Positions 1-12,250 of a stretch of 64,000 nt of DNA are shown here, piece after piece; the stretch's first letter is position 1; each line of letters opens with the position of its first letter. The position numbers were made by a program, and so were the translations under genes. The DNA comes from Rhyzopertha dominica (taxonomy: Eukaryota > Arthropoda > Insecta > Coleoptera > Bostrichidae): contig QCXZ01000053.1 of the NCBI GenBank assembly GCA_025024175.1, positions 186,001-250,000 on the forward strand. Reading direction: 5' to 3'. The notes below the pieces were generated by a model. The model saw only the letters and a list, made by a program, of their open reading frames with translations. It made no database searches and was not told where the DNA came from.

Positions 1-2534
1 TGAATTGAGTATTCAGCATTAACTAAGGCGAACACAAACGGGGTTGCAAACGGAATTATGTTTCCTAAAAGAGAGACATTAACATTAAGAACTTAATCTA
101 AATCTAAATCTTAGTTGTTTAATAAGCAATATTTTAACTGATCTCTTTTACTGTAGATATTCATTAAAATGCATTGGTACTCACAATTTGAAACTGCATT
201 TTCTCTACTCAAAACGAACTACAGAGCTTTGGAGTTTTTCAGAGATGAACGTCTAGCTAAATAAATCCCGATTTATTGATTGCGCTACGTCCGGCAAATC
301 TGATGCGAGCAATTATTTATTACACTACTGACACAGATTTTTACTACGGAAAAGCAAGATTAATAGCTTCGTTCAGTCTCGTATATTTTATTAGCGTAGG
401 TAATGACTTCTCTTTGACAAATTAAAATTTACATCAGCAATCAACAAGTAATGCATTTGAAACTAATTTAGTTCGTTGTTTATCAGTTATGTTTGATGGA
501 ATTCCGATCTGCCTCATTCGTATAATTTCAAACGGGACCTCTGGGAAATCAGCCACGTTTAAATTACAGTTTTTTCCCTATTTCTAACAGAAAATGCATT
601 ATTTTGCATAAACCTACGTGTATTTTAAAGTGTATCACAGTCACTGATATTCTACTCGTCAAAACCTGAAGTTTTGGCCAATAAATCGTAATATTTATGT
701 TTTACAAAAGAGTGGACATCCTCTTTTACAACAAAAAACTTCATTTCACCATCCAATCCAGTTAGACAGCTATCAGGTTAACTGAACAATGAATCAATCT
801 CAATTTATCCAAAGTTATCCTGACCACTGAATAGTCCTGATAGCGGTCGCAGGTGCTACGCCCACACCGCACGAATTCGACATATAACAAGGGCAAATAT
901 ACGGCATCAAAGGCAACCCACACATTTTAATCTCGAGATTTTCAGGGGGTACTTTATGATGACTCCCACACTATGTTAATTCGAGAAATTTTAATACAGG
1001 ACCTCATCAGTGGTGTAGAGTAGGAGTGCAGCAGTAATAGGCTCCCACCTCGATTAATCAGTGTTGTTTAGGACGGCTAATATGGTGAGCCAACGCTTAT
1101 ATTTTCGTATGAAGCAGTAAGGGTTGACATATACAGCTAGTGGCAAAGAAAAATTATTTTCTGACACCACAGACTGTTGGAAGAGACCCTTACTTATTCA
1201 CCAAATGCGAAATTTAATATTTAATCTGAGAACTTAGAAAGGAGTAATCTCCCCAGTCATTTGCAATTAAAATGATCTTTTAACTGTTTTCCTCGCTTTC
1301 TCCTTTTGCCCGCACAAAATAATTTCCCTAACCTACTTCTCCATGCTTTTGCATAATTGAATTATTTGGAAGGTCTGTTATACTAAGATAATATGCTAAT
1401 GTTCCATGTAGCGTTCTTTAAAATGCCACTCTAAATATAAATATATAATAAGAGATAGCTACACCACAGTAGATGGAGAGCTCACTGTATCTGTTTGGTA
1501 ATTATACACTGAACCCGTTGAGTTACTTAACCACATTTAAGAGCTTTTGTTTCTAAATGATTTGTGCAACGATTATTGCTTTTGAATGACTTAGTTGTCG
1601 CAGTTCTCTTATAAATTGTTCGACTTTAATTACACTTAGCGTAGAACCAAAATCCATAATATAACTGTTAAAGTTATTGTTTTGTTTGTGTTAATTCTTG
1701 CAGTGGTTGGTGTTTTTACAATACCATCAGATGTGGTTAAACCTGCTGGTAAACAAACGTTACTGGTCCTAAGGGAAAACACACGGAACAAGGAGTCCAT
1801 GGCCTTTCATTCTAGCACTATTTTATAGCAGGTTTCTTTTGAATTAAACAAGTACATACAGATGTAAAATATTTGCTGACATAGTCATAATTATAGAAAC
1901 AGTTGCTACCCTAGTGTGTTAGTTAAGAGCAGCCCTTTCAAATGAGAAATAAAAAATTATAAGCGTATATTTATATAAATCACACGATTACCTTAGAAGT
2001 TAAATACATGAAGGTTCATATCCCATAAATCCCGCAGGTTCTCATCTGCTATCTCCCAAGAGTACGAGACGAAGTTTAGCTGCCTTCGGAGCTGCGCCCA
2101 TATTAAAATTCAACACCCGAAGGTACGTCTACCGCAGGAAGCTCGATCTAAACGAATCTGCAACCACAATAAAGGTTTACCCACCGATCACGAGTCCCAA
2201 CACACATATAGGCCAAATAACCTGCCATAATTTATTCCATATGAGAGAATTTTCCAACAAAATCAATATCTACGCGGTCTTCTTTGTCTGTCTTGGAATA
2301 GACGTGGGTGTTTGCTAGAAAAACAGACGTTTTCGTCCGCGTCCGACTTTTGTTTCGAACAGACATATCTCTCTATATTCTACGGAGATTTTTTTGTTAC
2401 AGAAGGTACATACAGTTCTTAACTGGAGAATATTTGAAATAAAACTACTATCTTAACTTTACTGTGGAATGAACTAGTAAGAGTGGTTAGTACAGATACT
2501 AACAGTAAAAGAAATTCACTATTTCTTACAAAAC
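1..2534. other. Intergenic AT-rich DNA, no gene recognised
   Basis: No open frame with recognisable domain content, no tRNA-like fold and no clear repeat were seen on either strand. The stretch could contain distal regulatory DNA or introns of a gene outside the window. Confidence 0.5.
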
Positions 2535-3238
2535 TACCCAGCCAACACAGTTACATATAGTTTATGTATCTATTACATAATACCACTTACTTAAACCATG
2601 TTTGATATGTAACATGTATGGTACACATGCAGCACATGTATTAAAAAACGCAGGCTCAAACTTGTGTCATCTGCAATATCTATGTTACATAAAAAAGCTA
2701 CATAGCAGTCACGTAATTTTTATATGTTGTAGCGATGTAGCTGCTCTGTTTATGGTGCAGATATGGTACCAATACGCTACATATATTTTATATCATTAAT
2801 ACGTAATGCCACTACATTTGATATAGTTATCTTGAGTTCTTTATAGCACCCTTGATTCAAGATGGTGATTTCCAAAAAAATCTATAATACACCTTCGACA
2901 CGAAAAAGTACAAAAGTAGAAATATCAATAGCTTACTTGTTTACTTCATTATTTTTATTTTAAACAATTTAGGTATCTTGGGTTTTACACCAAAATAATT
3001 ACATTGTTGTTTCGGCGCAATACAAATGTTGACATAAGGAAATTTTATTATTATTTTTTTCTCTGTATAAACAAACGATTGTTNTCGGATATTTAGGTAA
3101 GTTTGAAGAGTTTTACTTCGATTTAAACACAAAGTGATGCTTCATTCATTTATTATACTTTGGTCAATACATTTGCACAAAGAAGACTTATACAAAGAAC
3201 GGGGGTCTTCCTTGTCATGTTTGGTCGACACACTTTCT

Positions 3239-3373
3239 TCATTGGCCACCAGCATCTGTCGGTGGTGGCTCACTCTGTCGTGGAAGTGGTGGTGGTGATG
3301 ACTTATCTTGAGGTAAAGCAAAAGCAGCAGCTGCTAAGCTCAAGACGTAAAATAGCGCCTTCCACAGTTGCAT
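3239..3373 (-). CDS. Small proline-rich secreted peptide, copy D
   Basis: This single-exon gene encodes 44 aa. Residues 1-19 form a classical signal peptide with a hydrophobic core and an AAAAFA end, so cleavage after Ala19 is likely. The predicted mature peptide of 25 aa is rich in Pro, begins LPQDK, contains SSPPPLPRQ and SEPPPTDAGGQ, and has no cysteine. A TATA box (TATAAATA, minus strand, about 3424-3431) lies ~55 bp upstream of the ATG. An AATAAA signal follows ~90 bp after the stop. Three near-identical paralogues lie at 43904, 46695 and 49495 on the other strand. Relative to them, copy D has Lys-Ala in place of Asn-Val at residues 5-6. The gene sits inside a TIR-bounded element. The family is not recognised; antimicrobial, reproductive or effector roles are all possible. 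Confidence 0.7.
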   Translation of the reverse strand: MQLWKALFYVLSLAAAAFALPQDKSSPPPLPRQSEPPPTDAGGQ

Positions 3374-3421
3374 TGTGTTGGAATCTTGCACACAAATGGT
3401 TGCCAAGTAGATTGAATGTGA

Positions 3422-3431
3422 CTTATTTATA
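3422..3431 (-). promoter_or_regulatory. TATA box of peptide gene D
   Basis: TATAAATAAG on the minus strand, at the same distance from the ATG as in paralogues A, B and C. The surrounding promoter sequence is also conserved among the four copies. Confidence 0.6.
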
Positions 3432-4099
3432 CCAGTCTTGCAAGAAATTAATTAATAAATTTTTACAATGCTATAAACGATCATTAGTATAATGCGTAGT
3501 TATATTTCCGAAACAGAATGCATCGTTAAATATATGAATGCTGCCATTAAACATTCTGTAATGATTTTAAATAATGAAGCAATGTAAATTACTGGTTTTA
3601 TTATTGATTCGAATGTTCCTTAATGTTCCAATTTTTACGTCAATTTTAAGCAAACTCAGTGATTTTAGTTCTTTTAGAATATTCCTTTGCCTGTTGATTC
3701 CAATTGATCAAAGCATACACTTACATAGCGGTTACAGAAATACCTAAATCTTCTTTCTCCACAATCTTGTATGATCCGGATTAGTATTGATGCTCTTTTA
3801 CCTTGTAATTCACATTTGTTACCCGATACATATATCTTCTATATTATCTCCGTTTTCTATTTTTCCTTTACGATACATAGACGCGATCTGTGTGCTATAC
3901 AAAAATTGCACTGGCAAATAATGTATACATGTAGGACTTATGTAACATCATATATCCCAGACATAACAAAGTAAACATATACGTTACATACCTTTTAAAG
4001 CAAATTTCATATCTCTGGTGCATAATGCTGTTATGTAGCTTTTGTAACACTGTTGTTCCTTGATATTTATGTATCATACATGCGAGTGTTGGCTGGGTA

Positions 4100-6780
4100 A
4101 TTCCAATTACTTTAAAGTGTTCAAAACAATTTACAAATAATGCCTCGCTTAATGCATAAAGATGACCGATATCTTTAAAATGCCATTAGGACTTGCGAGG
4201 TAAGAAGATGGACCCAAATTTCGCTGACAAATTGAATATTATTGTTAGAGATAATACACAGGGAAAACAAACGAAAACAAAAATCATTATTGGGCAACAT
4301 ATGTTGCCCTTTATGGTAAAAAGCATGTCACATTTTTCGTTATAAGCAGCTAGACTCTTACGAGACCCCCTTAAGCTGCTTGTTGCCAAGAACTGCTAAA
4401 TCCTGTCTCGTTAAGACCGCTAATCCTCCACGTGATAGCAATTCAAAAGTCCAATTGCAACATACGGGAATATCCGGCCTCTTCCGCGGCGACGGAAACG
4501 GGAAAACGTGCTAGGTATACGCGAGGACGGACAAAGAAAGCAATCAGGATATTGATTTTGCTCCAGGACGTTTTCATACGATATAAATTGCTCGGGATTA
4601 TTAGGTCGGTGTAGAGCAATGCGACATTCCTTGGCTGGCCCACCTAATCCCATCGGGATCTGTATAGCGTCGAAATGGCACTGTTGTTTAATGGTTTACA
4701 GGGAGAGCGATGGGACCTTGTCCCACTTCTCGCGATATCAGCAGCGTCAAGTTTTGAAATTAGCAGCAATAGATTATCTTGTATTAACTTTATAAATCGA
4801 TGTTTCAGTACAGTATACCGAGGGTGTACACTGCTTATAGTTCAACAAACAAACAAAATGAAAGAAAGCCGGCCTAAATGAGGTAATCATTCAACTGATT
4901 AAGAATGAAAACTACCATCTAACCGCCAGAAAGAAACGTTATAGAACAGGAAATCTCTAACAGGTAACACAGGAACGAGCTGGCGTGCTCGGCTCATTCC
5001 CGGATTAATCTCCTAAATCATTTTTCTGGCAGCTTCCCGGCAATTCCATTTCGACCGCCATCCTTCACGCTGCGCACAACCTCAGTAAACCTTTGCCTCC
5101 ACGTAATTACACCAATTCCAGATAATCTCTCTATCTGACCACCTCCAAGTTTTTGCCGAGTCGGACATTAATTGTAGCCCGTTTAAACCCTGTGGGTCAA
5201 GATGTCTACCGGGAAAACGTTCCCATTTTCCGGAATGGGAATATGTATATCAAGATTATTATTTAGCTACAGCCAAGTTTCCGATGCCTGATGAAGACCA
5301 ACGTGAGATTATATTGTGTGATGCTTTTTATTTCAATTCCTTATTTTGCAAGACAAATACAAGTGTGTTGATGCCATTATTTCAATTGCTTTTCCTTTTT
5401 TTATGAAGAGAAAAGCTGCAGATACAAAAGTATAATTATTCTAAAGCTAACAACATGTTTTACTGCAATACATCTTACTGTGAATTTGATTGTATGATAT
5501 ATACAGCAGCTTGGATTACTTATCATGCTGACTCTTCTTCTTTAAACACTAATTTGATAAATGTCTGTTTATAAACAATAAAAGAAAGAATTTTTTTATC
5601 TTTCTATTCCAGTAAGAAAACATTACAGTTAGACAGAAAAAGACTGGCAAGCTATATATATTTCTTCCTGGTCTCCTGCTGTTTTTTTTAAATTTATCCA
5701 GACTTGGACGTCTTATTTGTTGTTAATTTAACGTGACACACATTTAATTATGTCACGCAGGGTGTTTAGATCCTAATTTACCCATTAACAACGCATATTT
5801 TATCCAATTAGCTACCGCAAAAGATTGAATGAAGCTCCATTCTTAAAAATTTACAACTCGTAGTACTACGCCATGTGACCTTAAGAGGAATTTACTACTA
5901 TTTCATTCAAGAATCCATCTGTGGCCAATGGGAGCACAGTAATGGCGGATACCAAGGCGGAGCGACCAAACGTCATTCGCCAGCTGATAATGTGTCAACG
6001 GTCACTCGATTCAAATACACCGATGGTTTTTGAGTTTTATTTTGGTATTTTAGGGAAAGTTGGAAGCGTTTACAGGGTACCTGCCATTGGAAACAAGCAG
6101 AATCTTCTACATGTACCTGTGTATTTGATAAAAATAACTGTTTTGAGTTGTTGAGTTTATCACAAATAATTTTGTTCTGTCATCAATTCTTGGTGTCTGA
6201 TTTAAAAATACTGACTTTAAACTGTGACAGCCCTAAAGAGAAATATGTAAATGTTTTTGGCAAATTGTAGTGTTAATACCTTCTTGACTTTTCCTTAACA
6301 ATATCTTCTTTTCTTGTATTTTTATTACATTAAACTGAACAGCATCTTGAATATGTGAATATAAATCACCCCCCACATTATAATAGTCATGTTGGGTATG
6401 CATTGAATAAATGTTAATGTTTCAAACATCTTAAATCCAATACTAGTTATGTAAATGATTTGTCGTGTCTCTGTGGTTACTTGCTACAACTCCAGAACAT
6501 AATGCTTACAAATTTCAGTTTTGTACATAGAATTTTTAAAACTAGTGTTTCTCTATGTTCTTACAATTCTTTGAAGTTTGTCCAAAGATAAATTAATGCT
6601 TTTTTATATACAAATAGAAATTCTAGGCTTCAAATTTGAGGCCAATATCATGATTATTATTATTAACAGTGTATTATAATATTAAACACCAATGAAATAA
6701 ATTTCTGATTTAGTCTTACATTTAAAACATCAACACCAATAGGTAGCAGAATAAAAAATAATAAATTTCAATCACACAAT
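4100..6780. other. Intergenic, no gene supported
   Basis: Slightly GC-richer patches occur near 4430-4680 and 4970-5260, but no frame shows domain content or a consistent splice pattern. An ATG with a decent context at 5942 opens a 70-codon frame with no recognisable family. I did not call it. Confidence 0.45.
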
Positions 6781-6782
6781 GT

Positions 6783-6788
6783 TTTATT
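6783..6788 (-). terminator. Polyadenylation signal of the 12-finger gene
   Basis: AATAAA on the minus strand, about 28 bp beyond the stop codon at 6816. Confidence 0.5.
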
Positions 6789-6815
6789 CTTTCTAAAAAG
6801 GTAAATACATTACAT

Positions 6816-8345
6816 TTAAACAATAGATTTTGAATCCTTGTTTACAGCACTATCTTTATCTACTACATTACAGGCAGCATTGGTCTTTTTGTGCTGTTTA
6901 AGCCCATAACTCTTAATAAACCCCTTTTTACACACTTGACATTGGTAGGGGCGTTCACCAGTGTGCGTCCTAAGATGCACCACCAAACTGCTACTATTGG
7001 TGAACCGACTATCACAAAAGCTGCAAGCGTACGGCCTATCACCTGAAAAAATCACCCAAAATAAAAATAGTTTCACTCTGTTCATGAAGCATTTTTTACC
7101 AGAATGTACTCTCATGTGATCTCTGTAATGACTACCCATACGGAAGCTTTTACTACAGACAGCACATGTATACTTCTTGACGGGGTTGTGGGTCAACAGA
7201 TGCTGGGTGAGCCCGCTATAGTGGGCAAACCGCTTGCCACAAGTTGCACAGCAGTGCGGTTTGATTCCTGTGTGTGTTCTTATGTGTTCGATTAAGTTTC
7301 CCTAAGGAATAATTAAAATGATTGTCATGTAAAATAATAATACATCATACCTTTTGGATAAAGCCTTTATTACAATATTGGCATATAAACGGCTTCTCTT
7401 TACTATGGGTTCTTTGGTGAATTAACAGGTATCGACGAATTGTAAAACGTTTACCTACGAATCCCCCAATTAAACAACATTACTTGGCTTAATCATTTTC
7501 ATCTTACCGCATTCACTACACAGGTGAGGCTTATAATCACGATGAGTCCTCATATGAACAGACAAATGACTTGAACTCGTGTATCCCTTTCCACAAACAA
7601 CACACAGACAGCATTTATCATTTTCCTTCTGCAAGGGCAGTGTGTCATGAAAAACTAGATGATTGTCCAAGTGAGACTGTCTCATATACACTCTACTGCA
7701 AAACTTGCACTGATACGTATTCTTAATTATAACTGCCTTACTCTGATGCCTTTTTAAAGTGACCGAGCGCCTAAGATGCATCTTCATGTGATTGGCCAAG
7801 TTACGGGCGGTGCTGAAAACCTTCTTGCACTTTTTACAAGCGTGCTTAGAGTTTTCCTCACTCTGACAACTGTTTTCATCACAATCACCATTCGCAACTG
7901 AGTTCAAATCGATTAATTCATTATCTCTATGTTTATTTAAGTGTCTCTGTAAGCTTTCAGATAATTTAAAACCCTTTGGACATTCGGTACACTTATGACT
8001 GCCCGAATTGGGTTTCACTTTTACTATAGTCTGCAATACTTCATATTCACAGTCACTATCGGAACTGTACACTGTCTCACTAACTGTGCTCTCATACACT
8101 TTTGAAAGCTTGCCCGGCCTTTGCTCTTTGATGCTTTTCTCGTGGAACTTCTTGTGAAGGGATAATCCAACTTTCTTGGTGAAAACCTCATCGCAAATTT
8201 CACATTTATAGCTTTGGGTGTTGTTGGTACCATGAAGTAGCCTAATATGTCTAGATAAACCAGTTTTCCATTCGTATTTCTTCCCACATTCCTTACACTC
8301 ATGTTTAGGCTTTTCATTTACTGGATTTTGTTCCATTATAGCCAA
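6816..8345 (-). CDS. C2H2 zinc-finger protein with 12 fingers
   Basis: This is a probable sequence-specific DNA-binding nuclear protein of 456 aa. The four coding exons (minus) are 8345-7508, 7454-7351, 7301-7100 and 7042-6816. All introns are GT-AG and the joined length is an exact multiple of three. The fingers follow C-x2-C-x12-H-x3-5-H and run almost end to end. Examples are [52 protein letters not shown] and [21 protein letters not shown]. The last finger lacks the second His (ending KKTNAAC). The second finger is followed by an acidic linker, and TGERP/TGIKP-type linkers join the C-terminal fingers. There is no ZAD or BTB domain. Met4 (8336) is an alternative start. An AACCTCA-TAAAT-TGAGGTT palindrome lies just upstream. 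Target and partners are unknown. Confidence 0.85.
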
Positions 8346-8366
8346 AAATCGTCAAAACAATAACAT

Positions 8367-8385
8367 AACCTCATAAATTGAGGTT
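8367..8385. promoter_or_regulatory. Palindromic promoter element upstream of the 12-finger gene
   Basis: AACCTCA-5-TGAGGTT is a perfect 7-bp inverted repeat 22 bp upstream of the ATG at 8345, followed by gacgtttgaaa. A related TGAGGTTA ... ACGTTTGAA arrangement lies upstream of the ZCCHC9-like gene (23499-23540), which suggests a shared core-promoter element. Its function is inferred. Confidence 0.35.
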
Positions 8386-8482
8386 GACGTTTGAAACGAA
8401 CTACGAGCCCGATCAACAGAACTACACGTAGTTATATCCAAGCAATGTTGCCAATATGTGCAATAATTCTTGAATATTAAGC

Positions 8483-8488
8483 TTTATT
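8483..8488 (-). terminator. Polyadenylation signal of the BTB zinc-finger gene
   Basis: AATAAA on the minus strand, ~62 bp after the stop at 8550. Confidence 0.45.
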
Positions 8489-8549
8489 TATATGTACATG
8501 TGTAAACAGACATCTCCTTAATATATATGATTTAAGAATAGAGTTAGCA

Positions 8550-10121
8550 TTAAGTTGATGTTGTTTCGATTGTTGGTTGTTGATTGCAAAACCTCGAAGC
8601 TTCACCTGTTGTATCGATTTGTACTAAGGGTTCCATCATTATCATATTGGGCATATCAGAACTTTCCTCGCCATCAGGCATAGTGAGATAATTTAGATCA
8701 CCAAATGGGAGGTTTGAAAGGTTGTAGTTGTTTGAAGTTCCTTGAGATTCGCCTGTAAACAGATCAATTAAGTTTCTTATCGGAAATAGAACTTTTTGTA
8801 GCATACATTTTGGCTTTCTAGGACGCCCTCTACTTCTTTTGCTTTCTGTATTTGCTTCGGGGTCATCCAGTGGCCGTTTCTGCTAAAATACAACCATAGC
8901 TCATTGAGTATACTTCCTGGAGTTACAGCTAGTTCATTTTACGTTTATTAACACAAAAAAGTTATAAAATTTTTGAGTATTTTCTTAGAGGGAGCTAAAG
9001 GAACTTCTGATTGTTAGGTATGTGTACTGTATTTAGAGGAACTTACCATTCTCAAGTCTTCACGCTGCTCTAAAGGTCTATTATGCGCATTTCTGATATG
9101 GAGCCTTAATTTATCAAGGCGTGAAAAGCTTTTCTCACATTGAGTACAATGGAAAGGTTTTTCTCCGGTGTGCGTGTATTTATGTCTTGCCAAATGTGAT
9201 GACCTCTTGAAGCTACGATAAAATCAATTGAAGACATTACCTTCTTGGTAAAAAATGATTAGTATACCTGCTAGGACAGTATTCACAAACAAACGGTTTC
9301 TTATTTTCCTTGGTATGTTTCTGCAAGTGTATAGAAAGCTCTTTGGTATTTTTAAACTTGACATAACAGATTCTGCATATTAGATTTGTTTTTGGTTCAT
9401 CTAGGCTTGGCGGACACTCGTTAGACTTTTGGCCATCCTCTAAGCATTTTGTGGACTCCAGTTCTTGTGTTTGAGGATCAGTTGTTACATTTTTTGATAT
9501 TTCTGGACCAGAATCATCAATTTTACACTTCTCGTTTTTCTGTACTCCTGTAACAAGTATTAAGCGGTCGAACGAAGAGGATTATTTTAAACACTTACCT
9601 TTTATCGATATATCGGGATATTCCAAAATTGTTTTCGCCAACGAACTACTGCCAGCGTACCCTTGCTCGTTAGAGTTATGACACTCCTGATCATTAGCAG
9701 ACATATTCAGCTTCAGGAAGAACTTCTTTTTATCATCCCCACCCTTTTCTTTTACGTTTCTATCAAATAACACGTCAGATTTCCCATCGGTTGCGAAATT
9801 TTCCATCCCCAGCTCGTCTGCGACCTTGTGCAGCTTTCTGTACAAATCTGGGTCGAACTGTACCCGTCCCTTGTACATGTATTCAAGAAGAAGCTTCATT
9901 TCTTCAGTGGTAATGGATGAAACCAACACCACCATGTCAACGCCTCGATTTTCTTGGAACAATCTGCGAAAATGGGGACTGCAGGTTGCTAGTACCAGTT
10001 TGTGGGCTTTGATGGAACCGTTTTTGCAGAACAAACTTATGTCGCATAGTGCTTCGTCTTCAAAGAGGTTTTTGAAGGTGTTTCCGACGAGGCGGTCGTG
10101 GTCTGTCCATTGAAGCTCCAT
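8550..10121 (-). CDS. BTB/POZ domain and C2H2 zinc-finger protein
   Basis: This is a likely transcription regulator of 433 aa. The coding exons (minus) are 10121-9599, 9547-9268, 9212-9047 and 8882-8550; all are GT-AG and the phases agree. The BTB domain spans about residues 5-115. It has the insect TTK-type start ([14 protein letters not shown]), then [20 protein letters not shown], then a [10 protein letters not shown] helix. Three C2H2 fingers follow at about 232-252, 262-282 and 290-311. Next is a basic [10 protein letters not shown]-hook-like motif (341-348) and an acidic Met/Asp-rich tail. BTB domains dimerise and recruit co-repressors. The AG directly before AACT-ATG at 10126 is a good splice acceptor, so a 5' untranslated exon probably lies upstream. 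The gene runs tandem to the 12-finger gene, 205 bp away. No specific orthologue is assigned. Confidence 0.87.
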
Positions 10122-10394
10122 AGTTCTGTAATCAAGTAGATTAGAAGGTTTATATGCTTTATATCTACCGCAACTTGAAATATAAATGTTAACATAATTT
10201 GTATACTCCCTTAAATACCATATATTTCACGATCATATTTATTTTAACGAAGATGAAGTAGATCTATTACATTGTTAGAAACATACAATACACTATTTAC
10301 TAAATAGACCAAATAAGGACGTTTATGTGGTAGGAAATTTCAATGTGGCTAATAAAATTCGCTAATCTTAAATAAGTAAAGAAAAAACTGTCAT

Positions 10395-10915
10395 GCTCTT
10401 GGAATGCTCACGGCTTTTGATGCAAAACCGCAACTGTTTGAAGCTCAAGAGTAATGGACATCACAAGAAAATGTATGTATCATCTAAATCAAAAAAGTTC
10501 ACGCGAAGCATGCAAAATCAAGCAGAGAGAACACTGGAGTGTCTACAGAAACTATAAGAAAGCTTTTTTGTTGAAAAATAGGAGCAAATTGAATTGAAAG
10601 ATTCGTTACTAACAGAAAATGTATCAAACAAATCCAAAATGGTCTTGAATATATCAAATGAGACGGAGAAACTAGCCCTAAATCGTACAGGCAAGGTAGA
10701 AAACAGCTATTCATATTCACTATAAAAAAGAATGGATTCCCACAATTCCTTCGGTATTAGAAACACTATAAATAATTCCATACCATCGGACCAAGAGAAC
10801 GCAACAGGACACATTGAATTACAGAATAAAACTGTACAATAGACTTCCTGATACAATTAAAGAACTCGGTGTACTTAGATATGGATAAATTTAATTCTAT
10901 AGTGTGTGTTTGTCC
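10395..10915 (+). mobile_element. Degenerate non-LTR (LINE) retrotransposon remnant
   Basis: Broken frames read like the reverse-transcriptase linker (REHWSVYRNYKKAFLLKN near 10510-10570). Near 10827-10890 they read like the C-terminal tail KLYNRLPDTIKELGVLR, a recurrent ending in Jockey/CR1-type elements. The catalytic core is missing and stops interrupt every frame. The assignment rests on these two motifs only. Confidence 0.45.
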
Positions 10916-12038
10916 TAAATAGCATATATTACACCAATTATGACCTTAAATGTAAATATTCTTCGCGAAAATCGAAGCGTATACTTTGAAATTTTTTCTT
11001 TTCTCCAGAAAACCAGCAGCGGAGTCTTTAACGTTTACTAAACGTTTAGTCCTGTGGATTTGCGTACGTCACTTCATATTTTTTCTCCACCTGCACTATC
11101 ATAAACAATAAGGCCGTTCGGTCCGAGCTATCAAGTTGCTAATTTCTCCGATAACAACTGGCCCACGCGTTCATTTCATGCCATGAAATTCCAGATTGAT
11201 TCACCATTGCAAGGGTTGATGCGTGAGTTGGACGCATGATGGAAAAAAACAGATTGAAATTTGCTCGATGGAAAATTTTTAACACCTGAAGATACCATGT
11301 TCTGAATTAGTCACATAGGTTCCCCTAACTATTATGGGCTTAAAATAAGGAAACTAGAAGCTGTTGTCAAGTCTCAAAAACTTTTCAAATAGCATATTGT
11401 TTTTTGTGTCAGTTATATTACTTGCTCTAGTAATTTGTGACAAGTTATAAACATATTAATGGTCCGAAGTGTAAATTACAGTTCACTATAAATTACGGTG
11501 TAATACTAATGTAGTGTGGGTTTGTTAAGCAGTCAAGAAGCAAATATTATGACTTTGTGTGGTTAACTTTTAGATCGATTACCAATATAAGTGTGAGCCA
11601 TCCATTTTTTAAGTAAAGCAAATTCGTTACGCTTGGCTTACTTGTGTGGCCTTACCATGAACATATATTGGACAAAAGAATATTTGAATGAACTACAGAC
11701 GAAATCTGTGTAATGTAATGAACTAGAATACATGGAAAAAGATTGAAGCCTTGAAAATATAAACTGTCGAAACCTAGAGAAGTTATCTTGTACCTTTAAA
11801 AATATAATTTTTGTTATTAACAAATGACATTCCCTTAGAAGATTAATTCGTAGTACTTTGCGCATGTTTTAGTCACTTCAGACCAGAAAACTTAAAATTC
11901 ACCCCGCGTTCCTCTTTTTCGTGTGTTGCGCACACTTAAAAAAAGGTCCAAATGAACGCCACTCCAAAATAGTATATCATTTCAAACCACGACGAATATA
12001 TAGTAGATAACACAATTTTTTTACAGAAATAAAAACTT
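10916..12038. other. Intergenic, or intron of the BTB gene
   Basis: No coding signal seen. If the donor at 12040 joins the acceptor at 10126, the stretch lies within a ~1.9-kb first intron of the BTB zinc-finger gene. Confidence 0.4.
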
Positions 12039-12040
12039 AC

Positions 12041-12250
12041 CCGCTCACTTTTTCTGACAGATGCGACTTCTCTTCAACGCACCCTGTTAACGTGAGGGTT
12101 CCGAGAGCAGTGTATTTTACCCGGGGTCTGCGTTCCAACAACGCCCTTTAAAATGGGGGGCTCGGGGTATTGATTAATTCCGCTGCCCCCTCTTTTTACC
12201 CTCGCCAGACAGGGTCGCTAAATATATAATTTTAGACGGGGCGGTTACCC
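12041..12250 (-). promoter_or_regulatory. Probable 5' untranslated exon and promoter of the BTB zinc-finger gene
   Basis: On the minus strand a strong donor (GG|GTAAGTTTTT at 12041/12040) ends a GC-richer stretch, which would join the acceptor at 10126 just before the BTB ATG. The ~200 bp upstream are GC-rich islands in AT-rich surroundings, with a TATATAATTT-like stretch near 12220. The exon junction is inferred from splice signals alone. Confidence 0.35.

Larger units (their letters stand above)
2537..4097. mobile_element. TIR-bounded (mariner/MITE-like) element carrying peptide gene D
   Basis: The left end reads CCCAGCCAACAC (2537-2548) and the right end reads GTGTTGGCTGGG (4086-4097). 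These are perfect 12-bp inverted repeats. Each is flanked outside by TA (2535-2536 and 4098-4099), the target duplication typical of Tc1/mariner-type elements. Inside lies a minus-strand secreted-peptide gene (3239-3373) with its promoter and polyadenylation signal, but no transposase frame. If it moved, it must have been mobilised in trans. The interior from about 2580 to 3720 is homologous, in inverted orientation, to parts of the repeat units at 43.4-50.0 kb. Those units also carry a mutated version of the same end (45403-45417 and 48203-48217). That it moved as a unit is inferred. Confidence 0.6.

Noticed and set aside
5921..6154. 77-codon frame (ATG at 5942 in a good context)
   Set aside because: No recognisable domain, no splice partner and no conservation evidence, and the frame runs into low-complexity AT-rich sequence.
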